Assembly: GCF_001676725.1 (NCBI RefSeq) | Contig: NZ_CP016172.1 | Coordinates: 186,001-250,000, forward strand | DNA from: Bordetella flabilis | GTDB lineage: Bacteria; Pseudomonadota; Gammaproteobacteria; Burkholderiales; Burkholderiaceae_B | Reading direction: 5' to 3' | Length of the DNA: 64,000 bases | Made by a program: the position numbers and the translations under genes | The notes under the pieces: generated by a model | Told to the model about the DNA's origin: nothing | What the model saw: only the letters and a program-made list of their open reading frames with translations | The model's database searches: none | In this document: positions 28,143 to 36,576 of the stretch, in pieces | Layout: each line of letters opens with the position of its first letter | Numbering within the stretch: the first letter of the stretch is position 1

Positions 28143-29330
28143 ATGAAACCCATCACCAGCATCGAGGATCTGCGCCAGCTCGCCCGCAGGCGCGTGCCAC
28201 GCATGTTCTACGAATATGCCGATTCCGGTTCCTGGACGGAATCGACCTATCGGGCCAATGAAGCGGACCTGGCCGCCATCCGCCTGCGCCAGCGCGTCGC
28301 CATCAACCTGGAACAACGCAGCGTGCGTACCACCATGCTGGGCCAGGACGTCGCCATGCCGGTGGCGATCGCGCCTACCGGCCTGACCGGCATGCAGCAC
28401 GCCGACGGCGAAATACTGGCCGCGCGCGCCGCGCAGGCCTTCGGCATTCCATTCACGCTGTCCACCATGAGCATCTGCTCGATGGAGGACGTCGCGCAGG
28501 CAACCGGCGGCCATCCGTTCTGGATGCAGGTCTATGTGATGCGCGACCGTGGTTTCGTCGAACGCCTGGTGCAGCGCGCCCGGCACGCCAATGTGTCGGC
28601 ATTGGTGCTGACGCTGGACCTGCCTTTCAGCGGACAGCGCCACAAGGACATCAGGAATGGCCTGACCGCGCCGCCCAGGCTGACCCCTGGCAATCTGTTC
28701 GATATCCTGTCCAAGCCGCGCTGGTGGTCCGCGATGCTGCGGACGCGGCGCCGGACGCTGGGCAATATCGTCGGACACATCGATGGCCTGGACGACAACG
28801 TACTGCTTTCCGAATGGTGCGCATGCCAGTTCGACCCGAGCCTGAACTGGGCCGACGTCGCGTGGCTGCGGCGCATCTGGGAGGGCAAGCTGGTCCTGAA
28901 AGGCATACAGGATGTCGAGGACGCGCGCCTGGCCGCCGACGTCGGGGCCGATGCGATCATCGTTTCGAATCATGGCGGCCGGCAACTGGATGGCGCCGAG
29001 TCGTCCATCGTGGCGCTGCCGGAGATCGCGGACGCGGTCGGGACGCGCCTGGAAGTCCATATGGACGGCGGCATCCGCTCGGGCCAGGACGTGCTCAAGG
29101 CCATCGCGCTGGGCGCGCGCGGCACTTACATCGGGCGGGCGATGCTGTACGGCCTGGGGGCGATGGGGCAGGCCGGCGTCACCAAGGCGCTGGAGATCAT
29201 CCGCAAGGAACTGGACCTTACCATGGCCTTCTGCGGCCACACGGACATCCGGCAGGTCGGGCCGGATGTGCTGCGACCGGCCCGTCGGGCGGAGCTTGGA
29301 GAGCCCCTGGCGCTGCGCCGGGCTGCCTGA
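28143..29330 (+). CDS. FMN-dependent alpha-hydroxy-acid oxidase/dehydrogenase 1
   Basis: 395 residues of the lactate/glycolate oxidase family. The N-terminus (SIEDLRQLARRRVPRMFYEYADSGSW) and the phosphate-binding and catalytic stretch IIVSNHGGRQLDGAES, with the catalytic His in SNHGG, are intact. A conserved Arg is near the C-terminal FMN site (HMDGGIRSGQDVLKA). It oxidises a 2-hydroxy acid such as lactate to the keto acid. It is closer to L-lactate dehydrogenase LldD than the two others in this window. Controlled probably by the divergent LysR gene. Confidence 0.9.
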   Translation: MKPITSIEDLRQLARRRVPRMFYEYADSGSWTESTYRANEADLAAIRLRQRVAINLEQRSVRTTMLGQDVAMPVAIAPTGLTGMQHADGEILAARAAQAFGIPFTLSTMSICSMEDVAQATGGHPFWMQVYVMRDRGFVERLVQRARHANVSALVLTLDLPFSGQRHKDIRNGLTAPPRLTPGNLFDILSKPRWWSAMLRTRRRTLGNIVGHIDGLDDNVLLSEWCACQFDPSLNWADVAWLRRIWEGKLVLKGIQDVEDARLAADVGADAIIVSNHGGRQLDGAESSIVALPEIADAVGTRLEVHMDGGIRSGQDVLKAIALGARGTYIGRAMLYGLGAMGQAGVTKALEIIRKELDLTMAFCGHTDIRQVGPDVLRPARRAELGEPLALRRAA

Positions 29331-29390
29331 AGTGATGGTGCGGCGGCTACGGCCGTATGGTCGCGCTCGCGACCCTGGATGTTGGTTTCA

Positions 29391-30380
29391 TCACGGTGTT
29401 GTACTGACCCCGGCTTCCACGAGAACCGGGGTCCAGGTCTCGGTTTCGACGGCAATCAGCTTGCGGAAGGTATCCGGTGTATTGGGTCCGGATGGTGCGA
29501 CGAAGCCACGCGACATGAGCGCTTCCTGTAGCGCCGGATCCGGCAGCAGCGTATTGAGACATGCGTTCAACTGCCCAATGACGGGCGCCGGCGTGCCGGC
29601 TGGGGCCATCAGGCCAAACCACGTTTCCATGTCGACGCCGCGGACGCCGGACTCTTCCATCGTCGGGATATGGCTGATGACGGGCTGCCTTTTACGCGCC
29701 ATGACGGCGATCGCGCGGACCGAACCTGCCTTTATGTAAGGAAGCGCGCCGGGGAGCGAGAAGGAGAGCAGGTCTACCCGCCCACCGATGACATCGGCTA
29801 TTGCAACCGCACCGCCACGGTACGGCACATGGAGCAGCTTGGTATGGGTGGCGCGCTGGAGCAGTTCGCATAGAAGATGCGTGTCGGAGCCGAAGCCCGT
29901 GGAGGCGCAAGTCAGTGCGCCGGGTTGCGCCTTGGCGAGCGCGATCATGTCCTTGACCGTGACGATCGGTGCTTGCGCCGCGGTGACGAGCACGCTCGGT
30001 ACGGTTGCGAGCAGGCCGACCGGGACGAGGTCCCTGGCGAAATCGAACTCGGCGCGCCCGTATACCACTTTGTGAAGCGCGTTCGACCGGGTGCTGATGT
30101 ACAAGGTATGGCCGTCCGGCGGGGCGTGCGCCACGGATTCCGCTCCGATGTTGCCTGAGGCCCCTGGGCGGTTTTCCACGAGCACCTTTCTCCCGAAGGC
30201 CCGTTCCATGTGCTGCGCAAGCAGCCGGGCCAGGGTATCGGCGCCTCCTCCGGCGGGAAAACCGACCACGATGGTGATGGCGCGTTGCGGGTAGTGAAGC
30301 TCTGCGGCGGAAGCCGGCGTGCCGGTGGGCAGAACAGTGCCCAGGAACGAGAGTGCGGCGAGCATGCGCGTGCGATACAT
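29391..30380 (-). CDS. Tripartite tricarboxylate transporter receptor (Bug family) 5
   Basis: 329 residues with a signal peptide (MLAALSFLGTVLPTGTPASA). Bug marks: ITIVVGFPAGGGADTLARLLAQHME, VLVENRPGASGNIGAESVAHAPPDGHTLYI, HVPYRGGAVAIADVIGGRVD. In the usual HVPYKG the Lys is Arg here. It converges with the hydroxy-acid oxidase gene and may feed it. It resembles Bug 3 (22628) more than the rest, for instance the 'STRSNALHKVVY' and 'SSRPNTLHKTLY' stretches. Confidence 0.92.
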   Translation of the reverse strand: MYRTRMLAALSFLGTVLPTGTPASAAELHYPQRAITIVVGFPAGGGADTLARLLAQHMERAFGRKVLVENRPGASGNIGAESVAHAPPDGHTLYISTRSNALHKVVYGRAEFDFARDLVPVGLLATVPSVLVTAAQAPIVTVKDMIALAKAQPGALTCASTGFGSDTHLLCELLQRATHTKLLHVPYRGGAVAIADVIGGRVDLLSFSLPGALPYIKAGSVRAIAVMARKRQPVISHIPTMEESGVRGVDMETWFGLMAPAGTPAPVIGQLNACLNTLLPDPALQEALMSRGFVAPSGPNTPDTFRKLIAVETETWTPVLVEAGVSTTP

Positions 30381-30732
30381 AACTGTCTCCGTTTACCTTT
30401 GTGGGTGGGAAAGGCTGGTGCGTGGCCGATGTGGCCCGATGAGTTGCCGCACCGCGCCGCATGTTCCGGTATGGCGGTCGGCATCGGTCTTGTATCGGCC
30501 GCTTCAGTTCGTTGAAGCTGGGAACAATCAGAAGCACGCAGCGGAGATGGGCGGGGATAATGTTGCGGAGCAACCACGGTGGCCGAGCAGGTCGCCGCGT
30601 CTTTCCAGACGTCCCTGAACCCAAAATGGCAAACCGTCGATGACAACCAGGCAGTCCGTCCTTTCCCGTACCCCACCTTCGGCGCGCGCCACCGGCGATA
30701 CCCCGGCCTGCGGGTATGGACGCCGCGGCGAT
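30381..30732. other. 352-bp gap between Bug 5 and the DUF2242 gene
   Basis: Divergent promoter space. No gene is supported on either strand; short open frames here have no recognisable domain and no good start. An inverted repeat ATACCC (30698-30703) / GGGTAT (30712-30717) lies 16 bases before the DUF2242 start, and a GTTGC / GCAAC pair sits near 30564. A longer DUF2242 start at 30640 is possible but adds an unlikely leader. Confidence 0.5.
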
Positions 30733-31617
30733 ATGCTCGCCGGCATCGTTACAGTCGCCTTTTCCCTGCTGGTCCTGGCCGGATGCGCCGGCAACCGCCC
30801 GCCGGCTTATCCGGAAACCTTCAGCGACACGAGCACCTATTCGCGCACGTATCCCGCCACGGACAAGGCCACGTGCGAAGCGGCGCGGCGAGCGCTGCTT
30901 AGCCAGGGCTATACCATCGCAAAGGCGCAGGCCGATGGGGTGGAAGGACAGAAGAACTTCCAGGTCGAGGAAGACAAGCACCAGGTGATTTCCTTCCACG
31001 TGACCTGCACCTCGGACCACCAGGCCTCGCCGAATACGTCGGTGTTCGTCAGCGCGGTGCAGGACAGGTACATCATCAAGAAGGTCAGCAGCTCCGCGGG
31101 GGTCGGGCTGAGCGTGCTCGGGTCCGTTTCGATGCCTTTCGGATCGTCGGATGATTCGCTTGCCAAGATCAGCAGCGAGACAATTTCCTCGCCTTCGTTC
31201 TACGAAGGTTTCTTCGACTTGATACAGCGCTACCTGCCAAAGAATGCGCCGGCGGATGCCGGAAGCGGATCCCGTGCTCCCGGTACGCCTGCCAAGGTCC
31301 CGCCCGCCGCCGCTACGCCGCCGGCTTCGAGCGCAGGCCCCGCGCCGGCATCGGGTGCGCAGTCGGACGCGCCTGCGGCGGCATCCCAGCCATCCGGAGC
31401 ACCGGGCACGTCGGGGGCGCCAGCGGCGTCGACGCCGGGCCCGACGCCCCCGCCCGCGCCGACCTCCGCGCCGGCCTCCACGTCCACGCCAGCGTCCACA
31501 CCCTCGTCAGCGCCCTCGGCGCCCGCCGTACCGCCGGCGCCGGCGGACGCAGGCAGTCCGGCGGCGGCCGGCCAGAACGCCGCCGAGCCGCAATCTGCGC
31601 CGTCTCCGGATAAGTAG
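30733..31617 (+). CDS. DUF2242 family lipoprotein
   Basis: 294 residues. A lipoprotein signal ends at the lipobox (LLVLAGC) with Cys near residue 16. The conserved part (about 20-165) fits DUF2242, a family common in Burkholderiales, with ATDKATCEAARRALLSQGY and FHVTCTSD. The rest (about 170-294) is Pro/Ala/Ser-rich and probably disordered, as if it spans to the outer membrane or peptidoglycan. The function is unknown. The start at 30733 is set by the signal peptide. Confidence 0.8.
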   Translation: MLAGIVTVAFSLLVLAGCAGNRPPAYPETFSDTSTYSRTYPATDKATCEAARRALLSQGYTIAKAQADGVEGQKNFQVEEDKHQVISFHVTCTSDHQASPNTSVFVSAVQDRYIIKKVSSSAGVGLSVLGSVSMPFGSSDDSLAKISSETISSPSFYEGFFDLIQRYLPKNAPADAGSGSRAPGTPAKVPPAAATPPASSAGPAPASGAQSDAPAAASQPSGAPGTSGAPAASTPGPTPPPAPTSAPASTSTPASTPSSAPSAPAVPPAPADAGSPAAAGQNAAEPQSAPSPDK

Positions 31618-31672
31618 GTTCCACGCGCCGAGCGCGGCCTTCATCGTCCTCGCCGTCACGATGAAGAATCTA

Positions 31673-31701
31673 TTGCCGTGCAATGCCTGGCGTGATAGTT
31701 T
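31673..31701 (+). promoter_or_regulatory. Promoter candidate for the 31.7-kb transcript
   Basis: TTGCCG (31673-31678) and TAGTTT (31696-31701) are 17 bp apart, in the gap between the DUF2242 gene and the GNAT gene. The -10 match is modest. It would start a short transcript ending at the terminator near 31857. Confidence 0.35.
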
Positions 31702-31702
31702 T

Positions 31703-31857
31703 CGAATCATGTTTGCCCACGCCCGCGGCATTTTCGCCAACATCGCTTTCCGACGAATCACTCGACGCCCATGTTGAGTGGTTCGACGCTGTCCGAACGC
31801 TGAATTCCCGGCGTTTCCAACCGAAGGCCACGATTCCTGTCGTGGCCTTTGTTTTTT
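31703..31857 (+). ncRNA. Possible small RNA or structured leader
   Basis: This gene-free stretch of about 155 bases holds two stable stems. The first is CGAATCACTC (31754-31763) with GAGTGGTTCG (31776-31785), 10 pairs with one G-U and a 12-base loop. The second is the intrinsic terminator at 31824-31857. A promoter-like pair lies upstream. It could be a free sRNA, the structured 3' end of the DUF2242 mRNA, or an attenuator for the GNAT gene 65 bases later. No known RNA family was recognised. Confidence 0.4.
31824..31857 (+). terminator. Rho-independent terminator
   Basis: A perfect 10-bp stem (AAGGCCACGA / TCGTGGCCTT) with loop TTCCTG is followed by TGTTTTTT. This is the clearest intrinsic terminator in the window. 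It ends the DUF2242 transcript or the possible small RNA before the GNAT gene. Confidence 0.85.
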
Positions 31858-31921
31858 CCGGACCGCCATCGGGCAGGTGTTTCAAGGCCTTCGCTTCCAT
31901 CCCTGTGCAAGGAGCGAAAGC

Positions 31922-32362
31922 ATGCAGTATCCCGATCTCCATATAAGACCCTATCGGACCGCCGACGAGGCGGCCGTTATCGAGCTGTGGCGGCAATGCG
32001 GGTTGACGCGGCCGTGGAATGACCCGCGCAAGGATATCGCCCGCAAGTCCACGGTGCAGCCGGAATGGTTCCTGGTCGGCGAGGTCGGTGGCCGGGTGGT
32101 GGCTTCCGTCATGGCGGGCTATGACGGCCATCGCGGATGGATCAATTATCTTTCGGTGGATCCCCGGCATCGGCGGCGCGGCTATGCGAAGGCGCTGGTG
32201 GCAAACGCGGAGCGGTGTTTCATCGATGCAGGCTGTCCCAAAATCAATCTCCTGATCCGAGGCGACAACACGGCGGTGCAGCACTTTTATCGCGGCCTGG
32301 GGTTCAGCCAGGACGATGTGCTGAGCTTCGGCAAGCGGCTGATTCCGGATACACAGGGATAG
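31922..32362 (+). CDS. GNAT family acetyltransferase, YpeA-like
   Basis: 146 residues. LHIRPYRTADEAAVIELWRQCGL at the start and RRRGYAKALVANAERCF (acetyl-CoA site) are in the order of YpeA/RimI-type GNATs, with 'HFYRGLGFSQDDVLSFGKRL' at the end. The substrate is unknown. AAGGAG lies 8 bases before the ATG. It stands alone just after the terminator. Unlike the GNAT remnant at 18.0 kb, this copy is complete and the two sequences are not close. Confidence 0.88.
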   Translation: MQYPDLHIRPYRTADEAAVIELWRQCGLTRPWNDPRKDIARKSTVQPEWFLVGEVGGRVVASVMAGYDGHRGWINYLSVDPRHRRRGYAKALVANAERCFIDAGCPKINLLIRGDNTAVQHFYRGLGFSQDDVLSFGKRLIPDTQG

Positions 32363-32666
32363 GCGACTGGCCCTTGTGCGCGGTGGGCGCGCGACACTCG
32401 TCCTCCAGCGCCAATCGCGCTTCCGACTGCGCGGTGGGCCGGTACACGCTAAAAATGCGTCCATATAACGAGATATCGGCCCTCTACCGATCCCTGTCGT
32501 TTCGTCCCGGGTGCAAAGTGTGATCCGAGCGGGCTGGGCCTATGACGGAGACGCTGACCCCGCTACGGCAATCCACCCGCTTCACCGCTCCACGCTTGTC
32601 CACAAATAGATCGATCCGCTCCAACAGAGCGGGCACGGCCGCGGCCGTCGCGGCGAAGGAGACATC
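32363..32666. other. 304-bp gap before Bug 6
   Basis: No gene on either strand is supported. There is no clear terminator after the GNAT gene. An AT-richer stretch with CATATAACGAGATATC near 32462-32477 could hold a promoter for Bug 6, but no good -35/-10 pair stands out. AAGGAG before ATG at 32667 is the ribosome site. Confidence 0.4.
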
Positions 32667-33653
32667 ATGCGCACATGGAAAAACGCCACGTTGAGTGGAA
32701 GGGTCCTGCTTGCCTGCGTCGCGTCAGCGATGTGCGTGGGAGTAGTCCATGCGGAGTCGTATCCGGACAAGCCGATCAGGATCATCGTGCCCTACGCGCC
32801 TGGCGGACCGTCCGATATCGTGGTGCGAGCGATCGGCCGGGCGCTGGAAAAGGAAATCGCGCAGCCATTCGTCGTGGAGAACCGGCCGGGGGCGAACGGG
32901 ACGCTCGGCGCGATACAAGTGGCGACAGCCAAGCCGGACGGCTATGAACTGGCCATCGCGCCGGTCGGCATTTTCAGACAGCCTTATATCCAGAAAACCA
33001 GTTTCCATCCCCTCCGGGACCTGACCTTCATCAGCGCATTGGTCGATTACAGCTACATGATCGCCGTACGCGCGGACTCGAAGTGGACGAACATCAATGA
33101 TTTCATAACCGATGCCAGAAGCCACCCCGGCAAATATAGCTACGGCACGCCTGGCGCCTTCAGTACGCCGCATCTTTCCATGGACGAACTGGGCACGCGC
33201 GCGGGGATCAGGTGGACGCACATTCCCTACAAGAGTGCTTCGGACATCGTTACCGCGTTGTTGGGCAAACAGGTGGACGTTATCGCCGGTACCGGGTCTT
33301 CGACGCTGGACCAGTATGTGGCCAACGGCAGCGTGCGGGTGCTGGCCGCCATCAGCGATCCGCGAAGCGCGTTGCATCCGGAGTGGCCTACCTTGAAAGA
33401 GCAAGGCTTCCCCATCGTGGCCAGCGCGCCATTCGGCCTGGTGGGGCCGGCCGGCATGAAGCCCGAGCGCGTACAGCGGATCGCCGACCTCTTCGACAAG
33501 GCAATGAGCGACCCCGGGTTCCGGCGCATCGCGAAGGACAACGCGATCGAAGTGCGTTATCTGGGGCCGCAGGCCTATGCCGACTACGCGAAGAACACCT
33601 ATGCCCAGGAGGGCGAGCGGATGCCGCGTCTGATGCAGAACATCAAGCCCTGA
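32667..33653 (+). CDS. Tripartite tricarboxylate transporter receptor (Bug family) 6
   Basis: 328 residues with a signal peptide (RVLLACVASAMCVGVVHAES). Bug marks: IRIIVPYAPGGPSDIVVRAIG, FVVENRPGANGTLGAIQVATAKPDGYELAI, HIPYKSASDIVTALLGKQVD. It stands alone, between a GNAT gene and a convergent MFS symporter gene. As with the other Bug genes, no membrane partner is near. The 'HIPYKS' replaces the usual PYKG. Confidence 0.92.
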   Translation: MRTWKNATLSGRVLLACVASAMCVGVVHAESYPDKPIRIIVPYAPGGPSDIVVRAIGRALEKEIAQPFVVENRPGANGTLGAIQVATAKPDGYELAIAPVGIFRQPYIQKTSFHPLRDLTFISALVDYSYMIAVRADSKWTNINDFITDARSHPGKYSYGTPGAFSTPHLSMDELGTRAGIRWTHIPYKSASDIVTALLGKQVDVIAGTGSSTLDQYVANGSVRVLAAISDPRSALHPEWPTLKEQGFPIVASAPFGLVGPAGMKPERVQRIADLFDKAMSDPGFRRIAKDNAIEVRYLGPQAYADYAKNTYAQEGERMPRLMQNIKP

Positions 33654-33702
33654 CCCGACCGGGCAGGGCCTGTTTTCCGAGCTCGGTGTCAGGGCGCGAG
33701 GC

Positions 33703-35085
33703 TCACCGCACGCCCGGCACGCCATGGGCGTCCAGTGCCTTCAGTTCCCGTTGCGATGCCTTGGTGCCGGGAATCTCCGAGCCGCGCAGCGAGTGCCCGG
33801 CGGTTTCCACGACGTAGCGCAAGGCAATGGCCCCGACCACGCAGGCGGCCATCATGTAGTACGCGGGGACCAGGTTGCTGCCGGTCATGCCGATCAGCCA
33901 TTCGTTGACCGCGGGCGCGGTGCCGCCGAACAGCGAGGTCGAGACGTTGTACGCGATGGCGAAGCCGACGAAGCGGACCTGCGTGGGGAACATCGCCGGG
34001 AAAGTGGCGGAGATCGTCGCCAGCTGGGGCACGTAGAGCAGCCCGAGGAGGGCATAGCCGACGATGGCGCCGGCAAGGCCGGTCGCCATCAGGTGAAAGA
34101 GCGGAATCGCCAGCACGAAAAGGCCGGCCAGCGACGCGCGCCACATCGGCTTGCGGCCCAGCCTGTCGGAAAGCCGTCCGGCGAAGGGCAGGAAGAGCAT
34201 CATGAACAGCATGCCGATGATGGGGACGATCAACGCTTCGTGCGTGCTCAGGCCGAGCTGCCGCGCGAAGTATGTCGGCGCGAAGCTCAACAGGGTGTAG
34301 TTGACGACATTCAGCGCGACGACCAGGCCGCCCAGGGCCAGCACCTGGCGCTTGTAGCCGGCGAAGCAGTCCCTGACGCTGCCCTTGGCCTCGGCCACGG
34401 GGCTGTCCTGGAGCGCGGCTTCCGCTTCGCGGAATACCGGCGTTTCCTTCAGGCGCGAGCGCAGGTACATGCCCACCAGCCCCATGGGCGCGGCGATGAA
34501 GAAGGGGATGCGCCAGCCCCAGGCATGCATGGCTTCCTCGCTGAGCGCCAGGGAAAAGCCCAGCATCAGCAAGGCGCCCAGCGAGAAACCGCCCAGCGTG
34601 CCCACCTCCAGGAAGCTGCCGCAGAAGCCGCGTTTCTTGTCGGGCGCGTATTCCGCCATGAAGGTCGCGGCGCCGCCGTATTCGCCGCCGGTGGAAAAGC
34701 CCTGCACCATGCGGAGGATCACCAGCAGCAGCGGCGCCCAGAAGCCGATGGAGGCATAGGAAGGGATAAGGCCGATGGCGAAGGTGGCGCCCGACATCAT
34801 CAGGATGGTCAGCGCGAGGATGGCTTTGCGTCCCAACCGATCGCCCAACGGGCCCCAGAACAGGCCGCCAAACGGCCGCACCAGGAAAGAGATGGCGAAG
34901 GTCGCCAGCGCGAACAGCGTCGCCTGCTGCGTGTCGCCGGGGAAAAACGCCGCCGAGATATAGCCGACGCCGTAGGCATAGATGCCGTAGTCGAACCACT
35001 CGGTAGCGTTGCCGACCGCCGATGCGGCGATGGCGCGGTTCAGGACATGGGAAGGGGGATGTTGCGTGGCTTTCGTTAACGCCAT
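33703..35085 (-). CDS. MFS metabolite:H+ symporter (MHS family)
   Basis: 460 residues with about 12 helices. The pattern NATEWFDYGIYAYGVGYIS, the loop 'GPLGDRLGRKAIL', and 'RMVQGFSTGGEYGGAATFMAEYAP' are hallmarks of the MHS family (ProP, ShiA, KgtP, citrate permeases). It takes up a small organic acid or osmolyte with protons. It is divergent from a D-2-hydroxyacid dehydrogenase gene with a 372-bp gap, so its substrate may be a hydroxy or keto acid. Confidence 0.9.
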   Translation of the reverse strand: MALTKATQHPPSHVLNRAIAASAVGNATEWFDYGIYAYGVGYISAAFFPGDTQQATLFALATFAISFLVRPFGGLFWGPLGDRLGRKAILALTILMMSGATFAIGLIPSYASIGFWAPLLLVILRMVQGFSTGGEYGGAATFMAEYAPDKKRGFCGSFLEVGTLGGFSLGALLMLGFSLALSEEAMHAWGWRIPFFIAAPMGLVGMYLRSRLKETPVFREAEAALQDSPVAEAKGSVRDCFAGYKRQVLALGGLVVALNVVNYTLLSFAPTYFARQLGLSTHEALIVPIIGMLFMMLFLPFAGRLSDRLGRKPMWRASLAGLFVLAIPLFHLMATGLAGAIVGYALLGLLYVPQLATISATFPAMFPTQVRFVGFAIAYNVSTSLFGGTAPAVNEWLIGMTGSNLVPAYYMMAACVVGAIALRYVVETAGHSLRGSEIPGTKASQRELKALDAHGVPGVR

Positions 35086-35457
35086 CGGTTCTCCGTGATT
35101 GTGATCGGTGTGCTCCGGCCTGCCGATACGCGGGTAGCAGCTGGGCGAAGCGGAGCCTTTGGGGGGCCCTTAGGGTATCGGCCCCGACGGTTCGTGCGCA
35201 AACGCGGCGGCGCTCTAATGCAAAGATATGTTTCCGCGCCGAGACGCCAACGTGCCCAGGCGTAGCGCTCCCGGCGCAGGGCCGCGGCAGACAATGCGCG
35301 GGGAAGCATCGATACTGTGCCGGACATGCGCCGCTCTGCCATGGCATCGCGGCCGCGGACGGATTAGGTTGCAAAAAAGCAAAGCGTCTCGGCGCGAAAT
35401 TTTCGCTTTAGTCGGATGCCGACCTTCGCTACAGTGGCCACAAAACAGGGAGGAGAC
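35086..35457. promoter_or_regulatory. 372-bp divergent region between MHS symporter and hydroxyacid dehydrogenase
   Basis: No gene is supported here. A near-palindrome GCGAAA-T-TTTCGC (35394-35406) lies about 50 bases before the dehydrogenase start, and an A-rich tract is just upstream. A regulator site is plausible, but no nearby regulator gene fits. Confidence 0.4.
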
Positions 35458-36504
35458 ATGACCCATGCGCGCACGCCTTTTCAGGTGAGCCGGCTGGACC
35501 TTTGGATCGATGCAGCGTTCGACCGGCGCTTCGCCGCGGAACAGGACATTGTCTTGAAGGTTGCCGCGGCACACGGCGCGGCGGATGAGACGTGGCGGAC
35601 ACTGCAGGAGGCCGATGTCTATCACGTCACGGCCGCGAAGGACGAGTTGCCGCCGCAGTGGTTCGTGGGCGAGCCGCTGTTGCAGCGCTGTCCCCGCCTG
35701 CTCTGCGTGTCCTCCGGCGGCGCGGGTTACGACACGGTGGACGTGGCGGCGTGTACCCGCGCCGGCGTGCTGGTCGTGAACCAGGCGGGTGCCAACGCCG
35801 TGTCGGTGGCCGAGCATGCCTTCGGCCTGATGCTGGCGGTGACGCGCCGCATCGTCGAGTCGCATGTCCGCCTGCGCGGCGAGCGCGGCTTTACGCGTGA
35901 AGACCTGATGGGTAGCCAACTGAGCGGCAAGACGCTGGGGCTGGTAGGGCTTGGTGCGATCGGCACGCAGACCGCCCGCATTGCGCGGGGTTTCGGGATG
36001 CCGGTGCTGGCCTACGATCCCTACCTGGAGCCGGACCAGGCGGCCGAACGCGGTGCACGGCTGTGCGCGCTCGACGAGCTGCTGGCGCAATCGGATGTGG
36101 TGTCGCTGCATTGCCCGTTGACGCCAGAAACGCGCGGCATGTTCGGCCGCGAGCGACTGCGCGCGATGAAGCGCGGTGCGCTGTTCGTCTCGACCGCGCG
36201 TGGCGGCATCCATGACGAGGTGGCGCTGTACGAGGCCCTGCGCGATGGGGCGCTGGGCGGAGCGGGGCTGGACGTGTGGACGGTGGAGCCGCCGGCGCAG
36301 GATGCGCCGTTGCTGTCGCTTCCCCAGGTGGTGGCGACCTATCACACGGCCGGCGTGACGCATGAGGCACGGCGCAATGTCGCCGCGATGGGGGCCGAGC
36401 AGATCGTCGCCCTGCTGCGCGGCCAACGCCCGTCGCGCATCGTCAATCCCGACGCATACGAGTTCTTCAGGCGACGCTACGCGGCGCGCATCGGCGCGTC
36501 GTGA
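35458..36504 (+). CDS. D-isomer-specific 2-hydroxyacid dehydrogenase
   Basis: 348 residues. The NAD site is GLVGLGAIGTQTARIARGFG. The catalytic triad is seen as Arg in STARGG, Glu in DVWTVEPP and His in ATYHTAG. The enzyme reduces a 2-keto acid to a D-2-hydroxy acid or the reverse. The N-terminal part is longer than in phosphoglycerate dehydrogenase. GGAGGAGAC precedes the ATG. It is in an operon with a Bug gene 72 bases later. Confidence 0.9.
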   Translation: MTHARTPFQVSRLDLWIDAAFDRRFAAEQDIVLKVAAAHGAADETWRTLQEADVYHVTAAKDELPPQWFVGEPLLQRCPRLLCVSSGGAGYDTVDVAACTRAGVLVVNQAGANAVSVAEHAFGLMLAVTRRIVESHVRLRGERGFTREDLMGSQLSGKTLGLVGLGAIGTQTARIARGFGMPVLAYDPYLEPDQAAERGARLCALDELLAQSDVVSLHCPLTPETRGMFGRERLRAMKRGALFVSTARGGIHDEVALYEALRDGALGGAGLDVWTVEPPAQDAPLLSLPQVVATYHTAGVTHEARRNVAAMGAEQIVALLRGQRPSRIVNPDAYEFFRRRYAARIGAS

Positions 36505-36576
36505 CACGCGAAGCGGCGTGGGCGGCAAACGGATTTCCATGGACAGGCGCGGATAGACGCCGATAAGGAGGCAGGG

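Noticed and set aside
30461..30732. Small gene in the gap before the DUF2242 gene
   Set aside because: Short frames on both strands have no ribosome site with a plausible start and no domain.
30640..30732. Longer start for the DUF2242 lipoprotein
   Set aside because: The lipobox signal peptide begins at 30733; the longer leader would bury it.
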